A DNA stretch of 64,000 nt from assembly GCF_900111005.1 (NCBI RefSeq), contig NZ_FOFV01000003.1, positions 62,001 through 126,000 on the forward strand. Direction: 5' to 3'. A model generated the notes under the pieces. That model was not told the DNA's origin, did not search any database, and saw only the letters and a program-made list of their open reading frames with translations. Positions 9,867-18,435 of this stretch are shown piece after piece. Position 1 is the stretch's first letter. Each line of letters opens with the position of its first letter. The stretch comes from Lentzea albida. GTDB taxonomy: Bacteria > Actinomycetota > Actinomycetes > Mycobacteriales > Pseudonocardiaceae. The position numbers were made by a program, and so were the translations under genes.

Positions 9867-11450
9867 TCACCTCTCGTCGCGGGCACGCCGTCGTGCGGCC
9901 GCCGCCACGTCGGGATCCGGGTCGTTCACCAAGCGCTCGTACGCCCTGCGCGGCAGGTCCCGGCGTGCCGCCAACGCCAGGCGCACCGCACGTTCCGGGT
10001 GCGTGGTGAGCCGGTACAGCAGCACGGGTGACGTCGCCGGCGACCCGGCCGCGGAGACGTCCGGGTCGATCACCTCGTCCTCGCACACGAGCCGGGCGTG
10101 TCCGCCTCCACCGGCGAGGTGCTCCATCACGTGCACCGGCAACGACGGGTTCGACGCCGCGGCCCGTGCCGTGAACTCGCGCCCCAGCATCCCGACGATC
10201 TCGTCGACCGGCAGGTTCGGGTGCGCGGCGGCCAGGTACCGCGCCTGTGGATCTTCCAGGCACAGCACCAAGGTCTCGCCGGAGGCGTTCGGGTGCCGGG
10301 CGATCGCGCGGCGGATCTCCGCCGACGGTGCCCGCGAAGCCATGTGGTGCAACAAATCGGGCGGGCACAACGGGTTCAGCGCCGCGCGGGGGAACACCCG
10401 CGGTCCGTGCCACGCGACCAGGTCCCGCAGCTGCGCCACCGTCGCCGACGGGGCGGTCGCGGCGGCGACGACGGGATCGGGGTCGGCCACGAGGGCGGCG
10501 AGCAGGTCTGCGGGCAGGCCGGGGCGGGTGGCCACCAGCATCCGCACCTGTGCTTCCTGGGACGCGGCCAGCTCGCGCAGTTCGGCCGGGGTGGCGGAAG
10601 CGATGCGGGGCAGCTGCTCGGCACGGGCGGCCGGGGCCAGTTCCCGCAGCAGGTCGAGCGGGATCGCCGGGTTGCGCAGCACGACGTGCCGCAGTGCGCG
10701 GGTGTCGGTCAGCCGGCGCAGGACGTGCGCGGGGACGGCCGGGTTCGCCGCCAGCTCCGCGAGGATGCCGGGTTCGAACTCCGACGCGAGGACCTCGTAC
10801 ACCTCTGCGGGCAGGTCGGTGCGCGAGGCGAGGAAGTAGCGGGAAGCGTGGTGGCGCAACAGGTCCACCGCGATCGAGGCGGGTGTGGCGGGGTTCGACG
10901 CCAGCTCGCGGGCCAGTGCGTCCTCGGTGCTCAGCGCGACCAGCACCGAAGGCGGTGTGGAAGAGCCGGCGGCCAGCGCGCGGCGCACTTCGGTGCTCGG
11001 GTGACGGCTCAGCGCTTTGGCCACCGGCAGGGGCAGCGCGTGGAACGTGACGAGTGCGGCGACGACCTCGGGAGCGTCGTCGAGGCTCAGGCGCTCGATC
11101 ACGTCGGTGGGCAGCGAACAAGCCCACTCCGGGAGACTCGCCCGCACGGCGGGATCCGGGTGGAACGCCAGGGCCCGGGTCAGCGACGGATCGGCGTCGG
11201 GGTGGCCGGTCAGCACGAGCGCGACCGATTCGTCCGCGATGGGGACTTCCGCCGGGTGGACCAATCCCTTCTGCAGCAGGGTGTGCACGGCTGTGGAGTC
11301 GCCGTGGGAGAGCAGAGTGCGTACGTGTGATGCCGACAGGTCAGCGCGTTCGGCCAGTTCGGACGCCAGCGACGGCATCGCGACCAGTCGGTCGAGCAGG
11401 TCGCCGGGTAGCGCCGGGTTCGACGCCAGGCCCTCCAGTGCAGCGTTCAC
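9867..11450 (-). CDS. Leucine-rich repeat variant (LRV) solenoid protein
   Basis: 527-residue protein made almost wholly of degenerate helical repeats of about 24 residues with the pattern ASNPxLPxxLLxxL, for example ASNPALPGDLLDRL, ASNPATPASIAVDLL, AANPAVPAHVLRRL, LRNPAIPLDLLREL and AAHPNLPVDEIVGML. This is the signature of LRV/HEAT-like solenoids, which act as protein-binding scaffolds. No signal peptide or catalytic motif is seen. GTG at 11450 was chosen because GGGGAG lies four bases upstream; ATG 11477 and TTG 11489 are in-frame alternatives. It is divergent from the sensor kinase at 11529 with only 78 bases between, so the two probably share regulation. Confidence 0.8.
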   Translation of the reverse strand: MNAALEGLASNPALPGDLLDRLVAMPSLASELAERADLSASHVRTLLSHGDSTAVHTLLQKGLVHPAEVPIADESVALVLTGHPDADPSLTRALAFHPDPAVRASLPEWACSLPTDVIERLSLDDAPEVVAALVTFHALPLPVAKALSRHPSTEVRRALAAGSSTPPSVLVALSTEDALARELASNPATPASIAVDLLRHHASRYFLASRTDLPAEVYEVLASEFEPGILAELAANPAVPAHVLRRLTDTRALRHVVLRNPAIPLDLLRELAPAARAEQLPRIASATPAELRELAASQEAQVRMLVATRPGLPADLLAALVADPDPVVAAATAPSATVAQLRDLVAWHGPRVFPRAALNPLCPPDLLHHMASRAPSAEIRRAIARHPNASGETLVLCLEDPQARYLAAAHPNLPVDEIVGMLGREFTARAAASNPSLPVHVMEHLAGGGGHARLVCEDEVIDPDVSAAGSPATSPVLLYRLTTHPERAVRLALAARRDLPRRAYERLVNDPDPDVAAAARRRARDER

Positions 11451-11528
11451 CGATCTCCCCGGTAACAAGGCAGGCATTCCCCCCGACAACGCGTATCATC
11501 CCCAATCGCGTTGAGTAGCGGGGGTTTT

Positions 11529-14384
11529 GTGGCTAACGGCAGTGCGAGGCGACGTCCCACGATCGGGATGATCACCGCTGGACCGCTCATCGAGCTCGCG
11601 GGTGAGCAGTGGCGCGGTGTGAGCGACGGCGCCCGGCACCACGGGTGCGACCTGGTCTGCTTCGTCGGCAGCGAGCTCGACCACCCGGATCCGCACAAGC
11701 GGCGGGCCAACACCGTCTACGACCTCATTTCGCCGAACCGCATCGATGCGCTCGTCGTGTGGACTACGCGCGTGGGGCAGCTCATCGGCTCCGAAGGCAT
11801 GCAGGAGTACGTGAAGCAGTACGCGCCGATGCCGATCGTGAGTGTGGAGACGCCTCTCGCGCAATGGCCCACCATCCTGATGGACAACCGCAACGGGATG
11901 AAACAGGCCGTTGATCATCTCATCGAGGTGCACGGCAAGCGCCGGATCGCGTTCATCAGGGGCCCGCAAACGCATGCGGGTGCCCAAGAGCGGTTCTGGG
12001 GGTACGCGGACTCCTTGCGCAACCACGGGATCGCGTTCGACCCGGCCCTCGTGAGCATGCCCGGCTCGCTCATCTGGGAACCGAACCGCGCCACCGACAC
12101 CGTGCGCAGGATGCTCTCGCGCGTCCTGGAGCCGCCGGACGCCATCGCCGCCGCGAACGACGACTACGCGACCGGTGCCGTGGCCGCGCTGGAGGAGCTG
12201 GGTTTCCGCACCCCGGAGGAGATCGCGGTCGTCGGATACGACAACCACACGAACGTCCGCATGAACGACCTCACCACCGTGCGCGCACCGTTCCGCCAGA
12301 TGGGTTTCCGCGCGGTGGAACTGGCCGTGGCGCTGGTGAAGGGCGAGCCCACGCGCCACCGCCAGACCATGCCGACCGAACTGGTCGTGCGGCGCTCGTG
12401 CGGCTGCCTGCCGTCGGGACTCGGCGACCACGCGCCCGCGCACGACCGGCTCACCATCAACGAGTCCGCGACCGCCTCCACGGTCGCCGACCACCTGCGC
12501 GACTCGCTCGGCCAGGCCTCCACGGCGCTGCCGGACGGGTGGGCGGAACAGCTCGTCGTGGAGCTCATGGCGGCCGGACGCGGTGAGGTCGAAGGCGCGG
12601 AGTTCCTGAAGCTGCTGGCCGAGTACATCCGCAGGAGCGCGCGCGCCGGGTGCGAACCGGCGCAGTGGTGGCCACCGCTGTTCGACCTGCATCGGTTCGT
12701 GACGGCCCGCATCAGCGACGCGACGCTCATCAACGACCTGTGGCTGCGCGTGCAGTTGCTTCTGGGCGATGCGTTCGCCACGGACGCACGGTTCAAGTAC
12801 CTCTCGCACGAACGTCACGACCAGACGGTGCGTGAGGCAGGCCAACGGCTCATCGCGTCGAGGGACGTCGACGAGCTGACGAATGCTCTCGCCGAAGAAC
12901 TCCCCCGCCTCGGCATCCCCGGTTGCCACGTCATGGCGTACGACACTCCTGGCACGGCGCGCACACTCGTGCGGTACGAGCACGACGAGCTGAAGCCGCC
13001 ACCGGCCACCCCGTTCCCCACGATCAACCTGACGCCGTACCCGTTCCGGCGCACCACGCCGTTCAGCGCGCTCGTCGCCCCGCTCTACACCGACGAGGAC
13101 CACCTCGGGTACGTGATCTTCGAGGAGGGCCCGCAGCCCGGCTGGATCTACGAGGCCGTGCAGCAGCAGCTCAGCAGCGCGTTGCGGAGCATCAGACTGA
13201 TGCAGGAGTTGAAGGACGCGCGCGCACGGCTCGAAGAACGCGTCGGCGAGACGGAAGCGCAGTTGCGGCACGCGCAGAAGATGGAGGCCATCGGCCGGTT
13301 GACCGGTGGCATCGCGCACGACTTCAACAACATCCTCACGGTCGTGAACGGCAACAGCGAGATGCTGTTGCGCCGCACCCTTCAGGACGATCCGAGGCGC
13401 ACGGCGATCGAGGACATAAGGCACGCGGGCGAGCGGGCCGCGAACCTGACGAGGCAGCTGCTCGCGTTCACCCGCCAGCAGGTCCTGCACCCGGAGTCGC
13501 TGGACCTCAAGGACAACCTCACGAAGGTCCACTCGATGCTGCGCACGCTCGTCGGCGAGAACATCGAGCTGCAGATGCACCTGCCGGACGGCGTCGCGCA
13601 GGTGTGGGCGGACGCGGGCCAGGTCGAGCAGATCCTGTTCAACCTCGCGGTCAACTCCCGCGACGCCATGCCCGCCGGCGGCACGCTGCGGATCGAGATC
13701 GCGAACAGTCCCCTGCGCGGCGACGACACCGGCCGGATCGTCGGCGTGCGGCCGGGCCGGTACGTCGTCATGCGCGTGCAGGACACGGGCTCGGGCATGG
13801 CACCGGACGTGCAGGCGCAGGTGTTCGAGCCGTACTTCACGACCAAACCGGTCGGCAAGGGCACCGGACTCGGCCTGTCCACGGTGTTCGGCATCGTGCA
13901 GCAGTCCGGCGGCCAGATCGAGCTGATCAGCGCACCCGGCGAGGGCACGACCGTCGAGGTCTACCTGCCGGTGCCGATCGAACGCAACGGCACACCCGAA
14001 GCCCCGTGCGCGCGCCGCACCACCACGCACCAGGGCGTCGGCACGGTGCTCCTCGTGGAGGACGACGCGCAGGTGCGGGTCATGACCAGGCGCACACTGG
14101 AGACCGCGGGCTACGCGGTGATCGAGGCGGGCGACGGCCAGGAGGCGCTGCAGTTCGCCACCGCGCACCGCAGCACGATCGACCTGGTGCTCACCGACGT
14201 CGTCATGCCGAAGATGGGCGGCCCGGAGCTCGTGCGGCTGCTGCGCTCGGCCGGTGCCGCGCCTGCCGTGATCTACGTGTCCGGCTACACGACCGACGAG
14301 GTGCTCGACGACGAGGTGCTGATTACCAAGCCTTACGTGGAGTCCGACCTGCTCGAACGCGTGCGGCAGGTGCTGGCGAGGTAG
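11529..14384 (+). CDS. Hybrid sensor histidine kinase with LacI-type ligand-binding sensor and C-terminal receiver
   Basis: 951-residue cytoplasmic signalling protein. Residues about 10-290 form a periplasmic-binding-protein-like domain of the LacI/GalR class (PTIGMITAGPL, ANDDYATGAVAALEELG, EIAVVGYDN) without a DNA-binding headpiece. A helical linker and a GAF-like segment (about 460-570) follow. The kinase core has phospho-acceptor His597 in IAHDFNNIL, an N-box with NLAVNSRDAM, and G-boxes DTGSGM and GKGTGLGLS. The receiver (about 840-951) has Asp890 in LTDVVMPKMGG. No membrane segment or signal peptide is seen. GTG 11529 has GGGGG upstream at short spacing; TTG 11511 is an alternative. The likely input is a cytoplasmic sugar or nucleoside (inference). 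Confidence 0.85.
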   Translation: MANGSARRRPTIGMITAGPLIELAGEQWRGVSDGARHHGCDLVCFVGSELDHPDPHKRRANTVYDLISPNRIDALVVWTTRVGQLIGSEGMQEYVKQYAPMPIVSVETPLAQWPTILMDNRNGMKQAVDHLIEVHGKRRIAFIRGPQTHAGAQERFWGYADSLRNHGIAFDPALVSMPGSLIWEPNRATDTVRRMLSRVLEPPDAIAAANDDYATGAVAALEELGFRTPEEIAVVGYDNHTNVRMNDLTTVRAPFRQMGFRAVELAVALVKGEPTRHRQTMPTELVVRRSCGCLPSGLGDHAPAHDRLTINESATASTVADHLRDSLGQASTALPDGWAEQLVVELMAAGRGEVEGAEFLKLLAEYIRRSARAGCEPAQWWPPLFDLHRFVTARISDATLINDLWLRVQLLLGDAFATDARFKYLSHERHDQTVREAGQRLIASRDVDELTNALAEELPRLGIPGCHVMAYDTPGTARTLVRYEHDELKPPPATPFPTINLTPYPFRRTTPFSALVAPLYTDEDHLGYVIFEEGPQPGWIYEAVQQQLSSALRSIRLMQELKDARARLEERVGETEAQLRHAQKMEAIGRLTGGIAHDFNNILTVVNGNSEMLLRRTLQDDPRRTAIEDIRHAGERAANLTRQLLAFTRQQVLHPESLDLKDNLTKVHSMLRTLVGENIELQMHLPDGVAQVWADAGQVEQILFNLAVNSRDAMPAGGTLRIEIANSPLRGDDTGRIVGVRPGRYVVMRVQDTGSGMAPDVQAQVFEPYFTTKPVGKGTGLGLSTVFGIVQQSGGQIELISAPGEGTTVEVYLPVPIERNGTPEAPCARRTTTHQGVGTVLLVEDDAQVRVMTRRTLETAGYAVIEAGDGQEALQFATAHRSTIDLVLTDVVMPKMGGPELVRLLRSAGAAPAVIYVSGYTTDEVLDDEVLITKPYVESDLLERVRQVLAR

Positions 14385-14451
14385 TGCTGCGGCCGGGCAG
14401 TTCCGCGACCACGCAGGTCAACCACCGCGCCGTGGCGCCGCCCCCACCAGC

Positions 14452-14865
14452 TCAGGAGGCCTGCGCGCGCCCGGACACCGCGAGCCGGACCGTCTCGTCC
14501 AGCGCCTCGATCCGGAACGGCTTCTGCAGGTACCCGGCGATGTCGTGCCCCGCGAACCGCCGCTCCAGCGACGCCCGGTCGTAGCCGCTCGTCAGCACGA
14601 CGGGCACGGAGAGGCCCTCGCGCTCCAACTGGGCGAGCACCTCCTCGCCGGACAGGCCGGGCATGCTGTGGTCGAGCAGCATCGCGCTGATCTCGGCGGA
14701 GCGCTCGCGCAGGACCGCGATCGCCTCGACGCCGTCGGTGGCCTGCAGGACGGTGAAGCCCAGCTCCTCGAGCAGGCTCACGGTGTACCTCCGCACGGGA
14801 TCCTCGTCCTCGACCACGAGCACCAGCCCAGCCAGCGACATGCGGGCAAGTATGCCTGAAACCAT
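14452..14865 (-). CDS. Single-domain response regulator
   Basis: 137-residue CheY-like receiver with no output domain: VLVVEDEDPVRR acidic pocket, phospho-acceptor Asp in MLLDHSMPGLSG, VVLTSGYD, and the conserved Lys in LQKPF. It lies convergent to the hybrid kinase at 11529, and both belong to the same receiver class with SGY and KP motifs, so a phosphorelay between them is plausible but unproven. ATG 14865 is preferred because GAGAG sits five bases upstream; ATG 14841 (129 residues) is the alternative. Confidence 0.8.
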   Translation of the reverse strand: MVSGILARMSLAGLVLVVEDEDPVRRYTVSLLEELGFTVLQATDGVEAIAVLRERSAEISAMLLDHSMPGLSGEEVLAQLEREGLSVPVVLTSGYDRASLERRFAGHDIAGYLQKPFRIEALDETVRLAVSGRAQAS

Positions 14866-14973
14866 TCGTTCTCTCAGCACCAGGTGACGGACTGTTTGCG
14901 GGAATTCTTCACGAACTGCTCCATCAGGATGACATGGTCCATTTGGATCACACCATTGGTGGAGGGTCTGCGC

Positions 14974-14979
14974 TAACCT
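14974..14979 (+). promoter_or_regulatory. Candidate -10 element for the first DUF4360 gene
   Basis: TAACCT fits TAnnnT and lies about 55 bases before the start at 15036. Just upstream, at 14936-14962, are several short palindromic words (TGGTCCA, TCCATTTGGA, ACCATTGGT) that could form an operator. No convincing -35 is seen, so the call is weak. Confidence 0.3.
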
Positions 14980-15035
14980 TCGCGGCACCGCTGCCGCTCC
15001 ACGCTGAGAAAGAGGCACCAGGAAAGGCCAACTTC

Positions 15036-15662
15036 ATGCGCAAAGCGACGGCAGCAGCTGCTCTCGCCGTGCTGTTCACATTGTCGTCAGCACCGGCGCA
15101 CGCTTCGGCGATTCCTTCGGAGCGGGTGACGATCGACGTGGTGACCGTGAACGGTTCCGGGTGCAAGCAAGGCACCGCCGAAGTGGTCGTGGCACCGGAC
15201 AACACGTCGTTCTGGGTGATCTACAGCGACTACCTCGCCCAGGCGGGCAAAGGGGCCGGTGCGACCGACTTCCGGAAGAACTGCCAGCTGACCTTGCAGG
15301 TCAACGTCCCGCAGGGCTTCTCGTACGGCATCGCGGAAGCGACCTACGGCGGCTACGGCCACCTGAAATCCGGGGCCACCGGGTACCAGTCGGTGAATTA
15401 CTACTTCCAGGGCCAGTCGGCCACCACGACGTGGAAGCACACGTTCACCGGGCCGTTCGACGACAACTGGTCGATCACGCATCGAACCGAGTTCTCGGAG
15501 ATCGTCTACTCCCCCTGCGGCGAGAAGAAGAATCTCAACGTGAACAGCTCCCTGCGCGTCGACAAAGGTACGTCGGACGCCAATGCGAACAGTTTCATGA
15601 CGATGGACTACCAGCGCGGAGAAGTGCGCACCCTTCACCACTTCTCGTGGAAGCGCTGCTGA
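15036..15662 (+). CDS. Secreted DUF4360 protein, copy 1
   Basis: 208-residue protein with a classic signal peptide (MRKATAAAALAVLFTLSSAP, cleavage likely after AHA-S). The mature part has the DUF4360 hallmarks VTVNGSGC, YSDYLAQ, FRKNCQL, VNVPQGFSYGIA, NYYFQG and YSPCGEKKNLN, with conserved cysteines likely forming disulfides. Function of the family is unknown; members are exported by actinobacteria and fungi. AGGAAAGG upstream supports ATG 15036. A paralog follows in tandem 77 bases downstream. Confidence 0.85.
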   Translation: MRKATAAAALAVLFTLSSAPAHASAIPSERVTIDVVTVNGSGCKQGTAEVVVAPDNTSFWVIYSDYLAQAGKGAGATDFRKNCQLTLQVNVPQGFSYGIAEATYGGYGHLKSGATGYQSVNYYFQGQSATTTWKHTFTGPFDDNWSITHRTEFSEIVYSPCGEKKNLNVNSSLRVDKGTSDANANSFMTMDYQRGEVRTLHHFSWKRC

Positions 15663-15739
15663 TTCTTCACCACCAGGCCGCCGCCACCGAAGTCCAACCG
15701 CCGCCACCTCCCTGCGAGATGCGTTGGAAAGGTGCACCC

Positions 15740-16369
15740 ATGCTCAACGCGGTTGCCGCTGCCCTGCTGGCCTCGGCCATCGTCATCCCGCCCGGCGCGC
15801 CGAACGAGACCCCGCCGCCCGGCCACATCACCATCGACATCGTCACGGTCAACGGCTCCGGCTGCCCCGCCGGCACGGCGGCCGTCGCGGTGTCGGAGGA
15901 CAACAAGGCGTTCACCGTCACCTACAGCGACTACCTGGCTCAGGTGGGCGTCGGCGCGCAGCCAACGGACTTCCGCAAGAACTGCCAGCTCAACCTGCGG
16001 GTCAACGTCCCGCAGGGCTTCACCTACGGCATCGCCCAGGCCGACTACAGAGGCTTCGCGCACCTCGAGAGAGGCGCGTACGCCATCCAGAAGGCCAACT
16101 ACTACTTCCAGGGCATGTCGCAGAACGACGCCAAGCAGCACCGCTACAACGGCCCGCACAGCGACGACTGGCAGGCCACCGACACGACCGAGGTCGCCGC
16201 GATCGTCTACTCGCCGTGCGGCGAGAAGCGGAACTTCAACATCAACACCGAGCTCCGCGTCTACCCCGGCACGTCCAACACGGCCACGACCACGAGTTTC
16301 GTGTCGATGGACTCCACGGACGGTGCGATCGACACGACCTACCGGTTCAGCTGGAAGACCTGCCCGTAG
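15740..16369 (+). CDS. Secreted DUF4360 protein, copy 2
   Basis: 209-residue paralog of the gene just upstream. Shared blocks include IDIVTVNGSGC, YSDYLAQVG, TDFRKNCQLNLRVNVPQGF, NYYFQGMS and IVYSPCGEKRNFN. The signal peptide is short and weak (MLNAVAAALLASAIVIPPG), with fewer basic residues than copy 1. GGAAAGGTG (15726-15734) supports ATG 15740; ATG 15719 would add a more basic start (MRWKGAP) but lacks a ribosome site. The two copies differ mostly in surface-like stretches, consistent with tandem duplication followed by drift. Confidence 0.82.
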   Translation: MLNAVAAALLASAIVIPPGAPNETPPPGHITIDIVTVNGSGCPAGTAAVAVSEDNKAFTVTYSDYLAQVGVGAQPTDFRKNCQLNLRVNVPQGFTYGIAQADYRGFAHLERGAYAIQKANYYFQGMSQNDAKQHRYNGPHSDDWQATDTTEVAAIVYSPCGEKRNFNINTELRVYPGTSNTATTTSFVSMDSTDGAIDTTYRFSWKTCP

Positions 16370-16400
16370 TGCCCTCGGCAACGCCTCTGTAGTGCTGTGA

Positions 16401-16434
16401 CTACCGCACGCGCTCGCACGAGCGTGTGCGGTAG
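16401..16434. terminator. Strong hairpin terminator after the DUF4360 pair
   Basis: Fifteen-base arms 16401-16415 and 16420-16434, with loop GCAC, pair perfectly except for one G:T. It lies 31 bases after the second DUF4360 stop and before the promoter region of the histidine kinase. Confidence 0.85.
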
Positions 16435-16520
16435 CACATATGTGAGCCAACAGCCGTACAGATTCGCGTGTGCGGGCGTCTTACCCCCTGACGGGGCAGG
16501 TCGGGGTAAAGGGGCAGCCA

Positions 16521-17777
16521 ATGCCATCCGCCGCATACGCGCAGTACGGTGAGGGTCAGAAGGCTCACAGGGGAGGTCGGATCCTGACCACGACGCTGCT
16601 CCCGGCCAGACGGTCGGCGGAGACCGCGGCCGGCTCGCGCTGGCCGCTGAGCGGTGACTACCGGCAGGTCCTCGCCGACCTGGCGTTGATCTTCTTCGCC
16701 GTGCTCGACGTCTGGCTGTACGGGCTGTGGCTCGAGGCCGACCCGATCACGGACCTCCCGCCGATCGAGGACTACCAGCTGTGGCTCAACTGGCTCGCGG
16801 TCGGCGCGCTGGTGCTGCGCCGCCGGTTCCCGTTCCTCACGCTGGTGCTGACCATCCCCGGCTTCTTCGTCGGCTGGTCGCAGCTCGCCGCGATGATCGC
16901 CCTCTACTCGGTCGCCCGGCGCTACGTCGGCGGCTGGCAGACGGGTCTCGCGGCGGCGCTGGTGTGGCTGTGCCGGTTCGTCGCGTGGCCGTTCGAGGAG
17001 CTGATCGAACGACCGGCGTCGGGCCACTTCCACTCGGCGATCTACGGTTTCCTGGTCTCCGGCCTGCCGATCGCGATCGGCCTGCTGGTGCACGCCCGCC
17101 AGCAGCTGTCCGACCACATCGCCGAACTCGCCGAGTCACGCGAGAGAGAGCGCGTGCTGCACGCGCACGCCATCCGTGCGGACGAAAGGGCAAAGCTCGC
17201 CCGCGAGATGCACGACGTCGTCTCGCACCAGGTCAGTCTCATCGCCATGCAGGCCGGCGCGCTGCGCATGGCCGTGGCCGACGCCGAGCACAAGCAGGTC
17301 GCGGGCACCATCCGCACCTTGTCGACGCGCACCCTCGACGAACTCCGCCAGCTCGTGTCGGTCCTGCGCACCACGGACGACAACCAGCCCGGTGTCGACG
17401 AACTGCCCGACCTGGCCGCGGACGCGGGCTTCGAGGTCACCATCCAGCTCAAGGGTCCGGTCGAGGACCTGCCCGCACCGGTGTCCGGCGCCGTCTACCG
17501 GACCGTGCAGGAAGCCCTGACCAACATCCGCAAGCACGCCGTCGGAGCCAGCGCGACGGTGTTCATCGACGCCCAGTACGACGACAACGTGCAGGTCGAG
17601 GTGCGCAACACCGCCCCGTCCAGCCCGTCGTCGTCGCTGCCCAGCGGCGGTCACGGCCTGGTCGGCCTGCGCGAGCGCGCCACCTTGCTCGGCGGCGAGT
17701 TCTCGGCGGGGCCGACCGAGGACGGCGGCTTCCTGGTGACGGCGTCGTTCCCGAGGGAACGCGTCATCGGCGAGTGA
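16521..17777 (+). CDS. NarL-type sensor histidine kinase (HisKA_3), orphan
   Basis: 418-residue membrane kinase. About four to six hydrophobic segments between residues 45 and 190 are followed by a short coiled stretch and the dimerisation/phosphoacceptor motif AREMHDVVSHQVSLI with His231. The ATPase part has EALTNIRKHA and GGHGLVGLRERATLLGG. This is the DesK/NarX-like architecture that normally signals to a LuxR-type regulator, but no such regulator is adjacent. AAAGGGG six bases before ATG 16521 decides the start. The signal is unknown. Confidence 0.88.
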   Translation: MPSAAYAQYGEGQKAHRGGRILTTTLLPARRSAETAAGSRWPLSGDYRQVLADLALIFFAVLDVWLYGLWLEADPITDLPPIEDYQLWLNWLAVGALVLRRRFPFLTLVLTIPGFFVGWSQLAAMIALYSVARRYVGGWQTGLAAALVWLCRFVAWPFEELIERPASGHFHSAIYGFLVSGLPIAIGLLVHARQQLSDHIAELAESRERERVLHAHAIRADERAKLAREMHDVVSHQVSLIAMQAGALRMAVADAEHKQVAGTIRTLSTRTLDELRQLVSVLRTTDDNQPGVDELPDLAADAGFEVTIQLKGPVEDLPAPVSGAVYRTVQEALTNIRKHAVGASATVFIDAQYDDNVQVEVRNTAPSSPSSSLPSGGHGLVGLRERATLLGGEFSAGPTEDGGFLVTASFPRERVIGE

Positions 17778-17810
17778 AGCGCCGGAACGACTTCTCGGGT
17801 GCCGCGCCGG

Positions 17811-18353
17811 TCAGTTCCAGCGGAACCGGTCGAGGAGAGCGGGAACGCCGGGCACCAGGGACACCAGGGACAGGAAACCGAACCCCAGCGCGGCGCCCAC
17901 CACGTTGAAGAACAGGTCGTTCACGTCGGTCAGGTGGCCGCCGCCCAGGAGGTTCCCGGTGAGGAACTGGGTCAGCTCGATCGCCAGGCTGAACGCCGCC
18001 GCCACGGCCAGCACGCGCCACCACGTCGCCCTGGCCAGGAGCAGCGGAACGATCACCCCGACGGGCGCGAAGACCAGGACGTTCATCAGCGCGTCGGAGA
18101 CGTCGTAGCCGTGGACCAGTCCGAAGTAGACCTTCCAGGACGGTTCGCTCTCCGGCATGTCCAGGAAGATCGGGAACACCGTGTTCGCCACGACTCCCGC
18201 GGCGTACACGCAGAGCGCGAGAGCGACGGCGGCACGAGGCACTGTGAGGCGGTCACGTCTGCGCAGGTGCCACAGCAGGGCCAGGAAGACCAACGCCGCC
18301 AGGGGAACCACCACCGGAAGCACCGGTACCTCGCGAAACACTTCGCAACACAT
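17811..18353 (-). CDS. VanZ-like membrane protein
   Basis: About 180 residues with four to five hydrophobic helices. The motif LMNVLVFAPVGVIVP and the C-terminal IELTQFLTGN...HLTDVNDLFFNVVGAALGF match the VanZ/RDD-like family, some members of which give low-level glycopeptide tolerance. It converges on the upstream kinase gene with 33 bases between. The start is uncertain: ATG 18353 lacks a clear ribosome site, and a GTG at 18410 would add 19 residues. Confidence 0.8.
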   Translation of the reverse strand: MCCEVFREVPVLPVVVPLAALVFLALLWHLRRRDRLTVPRAAVALALCVYAAGVVANTVFPIFLDMPESEPSWKVYFGLVHGYDVSDALMNVLVFAPVGVIVPLLLARATWWRVLAVAAAFSLAIELTQFLTGNLLGGGHLTDVNDLFFNVVGAALGFGFLSLVSLVPGVPALLDRFRWN

Positions 18354-18435
18354 CCGTTCGTGAGCCGCGGCGCCAGATCTTGCCGGCGCCTCTGTCGGCA
18401 CATGGTGCACGAGGCCACGAACATCCCCGCAGGGG

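Noticed and set aside
10098-11330. 410-codon plus-strand frame over the LRV gene
   Set aside because: Gln/Gly/Arg-rich shadow; the LRV repeats on the minus strand are periodic and protein-like.
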